Source: an uncultured Bacteroidales bacterium
GTDB lineage: Bacteria; Bacteroidota; Bacteroidia; Bacteroidales; UBA932
Reading direction: 5' to 3'
Assembly (NCBI GenBank): GCA_937899055.1
Contig: CALBPX010000073.1
Coordinates: forward strand, 1 to 9,644
Length of the DNA: 9,644 nucleotides
Under the pieces are notes generated by a model. That model saw nothing but the letters and a program-made list of their open reading frames with translations, did not search any database and was not told the origin of the DNA. Both the position numbers and the translations under genes were made by a program. Positions 5,275 to 9,644 of this stretch are shown here, one piece after another; positions within the stretch are counted from its first letter, which is position 1; every line of letters begins with the position of its first letter.

Positions 5275-6639
5275 ATGGCAGTTTCAAGAAGAAAACAACT
5301 CTTTCCTGAAGTCACCGACGCTCAGTGGAACGACTGGAAGTGGCAGGTACGCAACAGGATAGAGACTCTTGACAAACTCAAGAAATACATCAAGCTCTCC
5401 AAAGAGGAGGAGGCCGGAATAAGGGAATCGCTGAAGACCCTCAGGATGGCCATTACTCCTTACTACCTGAGTCTGATCGATCCCGATAATCCTGAAGATC
5501 CGGTAAGGAAGCAGTGCATTCCTACGATAAAGGAAACGCACCAGGCAAAGGCCGACCTCCTGGACCCTCTGCATGAGGATACGGATTCACCCGTACCGGG
5601 CCTTACCCACCGTTATCCGGACAGGGTACTTCTGCTTATAACCGACATGTGCTCAATGTATTGCCGCCATTGCACCAGAAGAAGGTTTGCAGGCCAGAAG
5701 GATGCTGCAACTTCTATGGACAATGTAGAAAAGGCAATAGAATACATCAAGAACACACCTCAGGTAAGAGATGTTCTGCTTTCAGGCGGCGATGCCCTGA
5801 TGGTTCCGGACGAGAGGCTGGAGTACATAATCAAGAAGCTCCGCACAATCAAGCATGTGGAAATAATAAGAATTGGTTCCCGCACTCCGGTTGTATGCCC
5901 TCAGAGGATAACTCCGGAGCTTTGCAACATGCTCAAGAAGTATCATCCTATATGGCTGAACACCCACTTCAACCATCCTCAGGAGGTTACTGCCGAGAGT
6001 GCTGCAGCTTGTGCAAGACTGGCCGATGCCGGTATTCCGCTGGGCAACCAGTCCGTACTTCTGCGCGGAGTCAACGACTGTGTAAATGTGATGAAGAAAC
6101 TGGTTCACGAACTTGTGAAGATGAGAGTAAGACCTTACTACATCTATCAGTGCGACCTTTCAATGGGCCTCGAACATTTCCGTACTCCTGTTTCAAAGGG
6201 TATAGAAATCATAGAAGGCCTCAGAGGTCATACCAGCGGCTATGCAGTTCCTACATTCGTGGTTGACGCTCCAGGCGGAGGAGGAAAGACTCCTGTAATG
6301 CCTAACTATGTAATTTCTCAGGCTCCCGGCAAGGTTGTCCTCAGAAATTACGAGGGCGTAATTACTACATACTCAGAGCCTGAGGATTACAAGTTCGAGT
6401 GCAACTGCAAGTATTGCAAGGAAAACAAGGAATGTGAGGGAGTTGTTTCTTTGCTCGCAGGCAAGGACATGACCATACAGCCGGCTCATCTTGCAAGAGA
6501 AGACCGTGCCGTTAAGTACCGTGCAAAGCTTGCCGCTGCAAAGAAGGCTCCGGCCAAGAAAGTTGCAGCAAAGAAGGCTCCGGCAAAGAAAGTTGCAGCT
6601 AAGAAGTCTGTTGCAAAGAAGGCAGTAAAGAAGAAGTAG
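5275..6639 (+). CDS. kamA: L-lysine 2,3-aminomutase with Lys/Ala-rich C-terminal tail
   Basis: This 454-residue radical SAM and PLP enzyme converts L-lysine to L-beta-lysine, the first step of the pathway. The [4Fe-4S] motif is CSMYCRHC (Cys126, 130, 133). PLP is held by Lys338 in DAPGGGGKTPV. Asp294 (YQCDLS) and Asp331 match the aspartates that bind the lysine side chain in the Clostridium enzyme. Zinc-site cysteines are also present: Cys269, Cys376, Cys378 and Cys381. The clostridial protein is about 416 residues; this one has an extra basic tail at 421-454 with 15 lysines in 34 residues. ATG 5275 is chosen because it lies four bases after kdd and begins MAVSRRKQLFP; an in-frame TTG at 5251 would overlap kdd. 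Substrate specificity for lysine rather than glutamate or arginine is supported by the aspartate pair and the operon. An activity role for the tail is unknown. Confidence 0.97.
   Translation: MAVSRRKQLFPEVTDAQWNDWKWQVRNRIETLDKLKKYIKLSKEEEAGIRESLKTLRMAITPYYLSLIDPDNPEDPVRKQCIPTIKETHQAKADLLDPLHEDTDSPVPGLTHRYPDRVLLLITDMCSMYCRHCTRRRFAGQKDAATSMDNVEKAIEYIKNTPQVRDVLLSGGDALMVPDERLEYIIKKLRTIKHVEIIRIGSRTPVVCPQRITPELCNMLKKYHPIWLNTHFNHPQEVTAESAAACARLADAGIPLGNQSVLLRGVNDCVNVMKKLVHELVKMRVRPYYIYQCDLSMGLEHFRTPVSKGIEIIEGLRGHTSGYAVPTFVVDAPGGGGKTPVMPNYVISQAPGKVVLRNYEGVITTYSEPEDYKFECNCKYCKENKECEGVVSLLAGKDMTIQPAHLAREDRAVKYRAKLAAAKKAPAKKVAAKKAPAKKVAAKKSVAKKAVKKK
6538..6627 (+). repeat. Tandem 30-bp repeats encoding the KamA tail
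   Basis: Three in-frame 30-base units lie at 6538-6567, 6568-6597 and 6598-6627. The first two differ at one base (GCC versus GCA alanine codon) and each encodes a version of AKKAPAKKVA. The third is more diverged (AKKSVAKKAV). The repeat preserves the reading frame, so it lengthens the protein instead of disrupting it. Tandem duplication of a 10-residue basic unit is the simplest origin. Confidence 0.85.
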
Positions 6640-6661
6640 CATTATAAATTTCAGATTCACA

Positions 6662-7681
6662 ATGTCTTTCATCGGCGATATACAGAAATTCAAGAGCCTT
6701 TCCATTGTGGGGCTTGAGAAAAACACCGGAAAGACCGTGTGTCTGAACTATATCCTGGACAGGTTACCGCTGTCCTGCAAGGTGGCGGTAACCTCGATAG
6801 GGATAGACGGGGAGAGCAAGGATCAGGTGACCGGAACGGCCAAGCCTGAGATAATACTCAAGGAGGGAACCATTTTTTCCACATCCGAGGTTTTTTATGC
6901 CAGACGGAATGTGCTCAGCGAACTTCTTGAGATAACCTCCGAGAGGAGTTCCCTGGGACGGATTGTGACGGCGAGGGTCATAAGAAGCGGAAAAGTGCTT
7001 TTGAGCGGGCCTTCATCTGCACAGTCCCTTGCCCGGTGGAGCAATGGAGTCAAGAAGTTTGAACCGGATCTCACGATAGTGGACGGAGCGCTTTCGAGGC
7101 TCAGCAGCGCATCTCCGGTAGTCAGTGAGAGCCTGGTACTTACAACGGGTGCTGCATATTCGGTGGATATGGCAACTCTTGTAAGACGGACAAAATTCAT
7201 AGTTGAACTGGTGCGGTTGGAAAGGGCGGATGATACGGTCTGCCAGAAATTCGAAGGGCTGGAAAAAGGCGTCTGGGGAATGGATGGGCAAGGAAATCTG
7301 ATAGATTTCCACGTTGAATCTTCCCTGGCAATAGACAAGATTAAAGACAATCTGACGGAAAGGAGCGTGGCGGTTTATGTAGCAGGAGCTTTGACGGACA
7401 GGTTCCTGGGATTGGTTTCCGATTCCAAGCGAATCAGGGAAATCGATCTGGTGGTGACTGATTTCACCAAGATATTCGTCTCTGAAGAATCTTACAGGCT
7501 ATTCCTCAAGAAGGGAGGGCGCATTAAGGTTCTCAGATCGAGCAAACTTATTGCAGTTTGCGTGAACCCGGTAAGTCCGAGGGGATTCGTACTGGATTCG
7601 GACTTGCTTTGCAAGAATATTCATCAGGCAGTAGGAGTGCCTGTATATGATATAGTTAAGAACAGCGGCGCAGAGTGCTGA
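6662..7681 (+). CDS. kamB: Lysine 5,6-aminomutase reactivase subunit KamB (P-loop protein)
   Basis: This 339-residue protein begins with a P-loop, VGLEKNTGKTVCLNYIL (residues 16-32), in which GLEKNTGKT fits GxxxxGKT. A hydrophobic strand ending in Asp, DLTIVDGALSR (136-146), resembles Walker B, and TSIGIDGE (44-51) resembles the substrate-binding loop of P-loop proteins such as dethiobiotin or cobyric acid synthases. No signal peptide or membrane segment is seen, so it should be cytosolic. Proteins at this position, between kamA and kamD, are named KamB and are believed to help KamC restore B12-dependent 5,6-aminomutase after cofactor damage. The name rests mainly on context plus the P-loop; the biochemical role is poorly established. 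Arginine codons are mainly AGG/AGA (14 of 21 by hand count), unlike kce. The start lies 22 bases after kamA. Confidence 0.8.
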   Translation: MSFIGDIQKFKSLSIVGLEKNTGKTVCLNYILDRLPLSCKVAVTSIGIDGESKDQVTGTAKPEIILKEGTIFSTSEVFYARRNVLSELLEITSERSSLGRIVTARVIRSGKVLLSGPSSAQSLARWSNGVKKFEPDLTIVDGALSRLSSASPVVSESLVLTTGAAYSVDMATLVRRTKFIVELVRLERADDTVCQKFEGLEKGVWGMDGQGNLIDFHVESSLAIDKIKDNLTERSVAVYVAGALTDRFLGLVSDSKRIREIDLVVTDFTKIFVSEESYRLFLKKGGRIKVLRSSKLIAVCVNPVSPRGFVLDSDLLCKNIHQAVGVPVYDIVKNSGAEC

Positions 7682-7695
7682 CATAGAAATTTATT

Positions 7696-8817
7696 ATGCT
7701 TTTTAAGGAATGTCTTGACATACCGTGTGGATTGAGGTTCATGTTCGACCAGCTTCAGTTGCAGTCTTCCTGCGGCCGGAGCCGTATGCTCAATGCCTCT
7801 ATGATGCTTTCAAGACAGGACATAGAAGCATCATATTCTGTACTGCGCAACTGCTACAGCAGGCTTTACAAACAGACCGGCGGCAACGCATCTTCTTCAT
7901 TGGCGGCCCTCAAGCACCGGCTGATGTGTCTCAGAGACATATCCGGAACAATAGAGAGGCTCCAGAAGAATCTTGTGCTTGACGATGTAGATCTGTTTGA
8001 TATTAGGGAGAATCTGTCTTCCATGCTCTTGGGTCATATCGCTGAGATAAAAGGGGCCATAGATGCCATTTCAGACCTTGATATTCTTCTTGCCAAATGC
8101 CTGCAAATTAAGATAATGGGGCTTTGCCTTCCGTCCATAGCGGAGGATTGCACAACAGAATACAAAGGACTTTTCCATCCATATATAGTTCATGTTTATG
8201 AGAGCCAGGCTGCACTGGGAGGCAAGAAGAAGACGTTCCAGCCGGTGGATCTGAGCTTTGGGCTGGAGAGTGTAACCATCATAGGTGCCAATATGGGCGG
8301 AAAGAGCGTGGTCCTGAAGATGGCTGCATTGAATCAGCTGCTTTTCCAGTTCGGATTCGGAGTGGCAGCCAGAGAAGCCGCAATTGATATTAAAGAGGAT
8401 ATAAGGGTCTGCATCGGCGATGATCAGGATCTTTCATCTGGGCTTTCTTCATTTGCAGGGGAGGTGAAGGCGATAGACAATGTCATCAGGGGAGTGCGCA
8501 GCGGAAGCAGGTTGCTGGCCCTGATAGACGAACCGGCCCGAACCACTAACCCGATTGAAGGAACGGCTCTGGTGGAGGCTTTGCTGAACATATTGAAAGA
8601 CAGAAATATATCTGTTCTTATGACAACTCACTACAATGTGCCCGGAGATTTCTTCCGCAGGCTCAAGGTTCGCGGGTTGTCTGACGGGAAAATGGACTAT
8701 ACTCTCACCGAGACGGCAGAAGGGGAGATTCCTCACGAAGCCATCAGCGTGGCCAGGAGTCTGGGTGTGGATCCAGAATGGCTGGATGCTGCCGAGAGTG
8801 TTTTAAAAGACAAATAA
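7696..8817 (+). CDS. kamC: Lysine 5,6-aminomutase reactivase ATPase KamC (MutS-like)
   Basis: This 373-residue protein keeps the MutS lever/clamp and ATPase parts but lacks the N-terminal mismatch-binding domains. The core opens with SSCGRSRMLN (24-33), like the start of MutS domain III. The ATPase shows Walker A GANMGGKSVVLK (197-208), SSFAGEVKAI (251-260) and Walker B LLALIDEPARTTNP (273-286) with Asp278 and Glu279. The switch histidine is in MTTHYN (His312). Without a mismatch-recognition domain and lying in a fermentation operon, it should not be read as DNA repair. It is expected to act with KamB, its upstream neighbour 14 bases away, as an ATP-driven chaperone that exchanges or rescues the damaged cobalamin of KamD/KamE. 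That role is proposed from family naming and context, not visible from sequence. Confidence 0.85.
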   Translation: MLFKECLDIPCGLRFMFDQLQLQSSCGRSRMLNASMMLSRQDIEASYSVLRNCYSRLYKQTGGNASSSLAALKHRLMCLRDISGTIERLQKNLVLDDVDLFDIRENLSSMLLGHIAEIKGAIDAISDLDILLAKCLQIKIMGLCLPSIAEDCTTEYKGLFHPYIVHVYESQAALGGKKKTFQPVDLSFGLESVTIIGANMGGKSVVLKMAALNQLLFQFGFGVAAREAAIDIKEDIRVCIGDDQDLSSGLSSFAGEVKAIDNVIRGVRSGSRLLALIDEPARTTNPIEGTALVEALLNILKDRNISVLMTTHYNVPGDFFRRLKVRGLSDGKMDYTLTETAEGEIPHEAISVARSLGVDPEWLDAAESVLKDK

Positions 8818-8858
8818 ATAGATTAACAACATAAGTACTTCACAACAAATAAACTAAT

Positions 8859-9644
8859 ATGCAGAGTAAAGTAGGTTTAGATTTTGAGAAAGTCCGCCTC
8901 GCCAAATCCTTGGCAGAGAAGGTTGCCGTTGAGGTGCAGGCTTTTGTGGAGCGCTACACTACAGTGGCTACGGAGCGAACCATTGCCCGTGCCTTGGGAA
9001 TAGATGGAGTGGACGAAAGCAATGTTCCGCTCCCCAATGTTCTTGTAGAGCAGCTCAGGCAGAAGGGTGTACTTTCTCAAGGAGTGATGTTCTACATTGC
9101 AAATGCAATGATTGCCACTGGACTGAGTCCGCAGCAGATTGCAGAAAAGATTGCAAATGAAGACTATGACATCACAAAAGAAGCAAAGATTACCGATAGC
9201 CAAAAGCTATTGGCAGCGGTAAAACCAGTTATAGACGCAACCATAGAAAGAATACGCAGCCGGCGTCTGCGCAGAGAAAAATATGTTGCCGAATACGGCG
9301 AAGACCGTGCACGCCCTTACATTTATGTAATTGTTGCCACCGGTAACATTTATGAGGATGTGGTTCAGGCTCAGGCAGCTGCAAGGCAGGGCGCAGACAT
9401 CATTGCCGTAATCCGCACAACCGGCCAGAGCCTTTTGGACTATGTGCCGTACGGAGCTACCACAGAGGGCTTTGGAGGAACATTTGCAACTCAGGAAAAC
9501 TTCCGCATCATGCGCAAGGCTCTGGATGAAGTAGGTGAGGAGCTTCACAGATATATCCGCCTTTGCAACTACTGTTCAGGCCTTTGTATGCCTGAGATTG
9601 CAATCATGGGAGCTTTGGAAGGTTTGGATGTGATGCAATCTCAG
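8859..9644 (+). CDS. kamD: Lysine 5,6-aminomutase alpha subunit, N-terminal part (cut by window end)
   Basis: The first 262 codons of the large subunit of adenosylcobalamin- and PLP-dependent beta-lysine/D-lysine 5,6-aminomutase are present; the family is about 515-520 residues, so roughly half is missing past the right edge. The enzyme converts L-beta-lysine to 3,5-diaminohexanoate. Recognisable segments are ARPYIYVIVATGNIYEDVVQ (151-170), RTTGQSLLDYVPYGATTEGF (186-205) and GGTFATQENFRIMRK (206-220), which form TIM-barrel strands and active-site loops in this family. The cobalamin-binding Rossmann domain and the PLP-forming lysine belong to subunit KamE, expected immediately downstream. The frame is open to the last base. 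ATG 8859 follows kamC by 41 A/T-rich bases with no promoter or terminator evident. It is assigned as alpha subunit on sequence and context. Confidence 0.95.
   Translation, partial: MQSKVGLDFEKVRLAKSLAEKVAVEVQAFVERYTTVATERTIARALGIDGVDESNVPLPNVLVEQLRQKGVLSQGVMFYIANAMIATGLSPQQIAEKIANEDYDITKEAKITDSQKLLAAVKPVIDATIERIRSRRLRREKYVAEYGEDRARPYIYVIVATGNIYEDVVQAQAAARQGADIIAVIRTTGQSLLDYVPYGATTEGFGGTFATQENFRIMRKALDEVGEELHRYIRLCNYCSGLCMPEIAIMGALEGLDVMQSQ

Noticed and set aside
5649..6266. A 205-residue plus-strand frame inside kamA
   Set aside because: It is an out-of-frame reading of kamA, whose true frame holds the radical SAM, PLP and zinc motifs.
6538..6627. The tandem repeats as a CRISPR array or a frameshift-prone artefact
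   Set aside because: Units are contiguous without spacers, are multiples of three, keep the reading frame and encode a consistent basic peptide.
7696..8817. Annotation of this gene as DNA mismatch repair MutS
   Set aside because: The mismatch-binding and connector domains are missing, the length is 373 residues against about 850 for MutS, and the neighbours are lysine fermentation genes.

Overview
The window carries most of an anaerobic lysine-fermentation locus. The likely source is a Bacteroidota bacterium, probably of the Bacteroidales. Support for this comes from A/T-rich leaders with little Shine-Dalgarno signal, a promoter-like TATATTTG that fits the Bacteroidota -7 element TAnnTTTG, and a gene set like that known from Porphyromonas and Odoribacter. 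The taxon is inferred, not proven.

Layout. Positions 1-172 hold the 3' end of an unrelated plus-strand gene. A hairpin at about 283-320 lies between it and a converging minus-strand pair, crotonase (1247-2026) then 3-hydroxybutyryl-CoA dehydrogenase (335-1180). Positions 2027-2253 are a divergent control region with a perfect 16-bp palindrome (2104-2119) between two promoter-like sites. From 2254 to the window end there is one plus-strand run: CoA-transferase subunit A, kal, kce, kdd, kamA, kamB, kamC and the first 262 codons of kamD. Gaps are 1 to 41 bases and no terminator is visible, so this looks like one operon.

How it works. KamA converts L-lysine to L-beta-lysine. KamD, with KamE presumably just beyond the window, moves the terminal amino group to give 3,5-diaminohexanoate. 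KamB and KamC are ATPase-type accessory proteins thought to keep the B12-dependent aminomutase active. Kdd oxidises the product to 3-keto-5-aminohexanoate. Kce cleaves that with acetyl-CoA to acetoacetate and 3-aminobutyryl-CoA, and Kal removes ammonia to give crotonyl-CoA. The CoA-transferase moves CoA between acetoacetate and butyryl-CoA. Crt and Hbd, on the other strand, link crotonyl-CoA to acetoacetyl-CoA. Apart from the kamBC-kamD block, gene order is roughly the reverse of reaction order. Butyryl-CoA dehydrogenase with its electron-transfer flavoproteins, KamE and CoA-transferase subunit B are not in the window.

The pathway itself is known. The points that stand out are a lysine/alanine-rich repetitive tail on KamA, the single palindrome placed to control both divergent transcripts, an Hbd cofactor loop that looks unlike the usual NAD-type loop, a CoA-transferase subunit A without its catalytic partner nearby, and contrasting arginine codon use in kamB.
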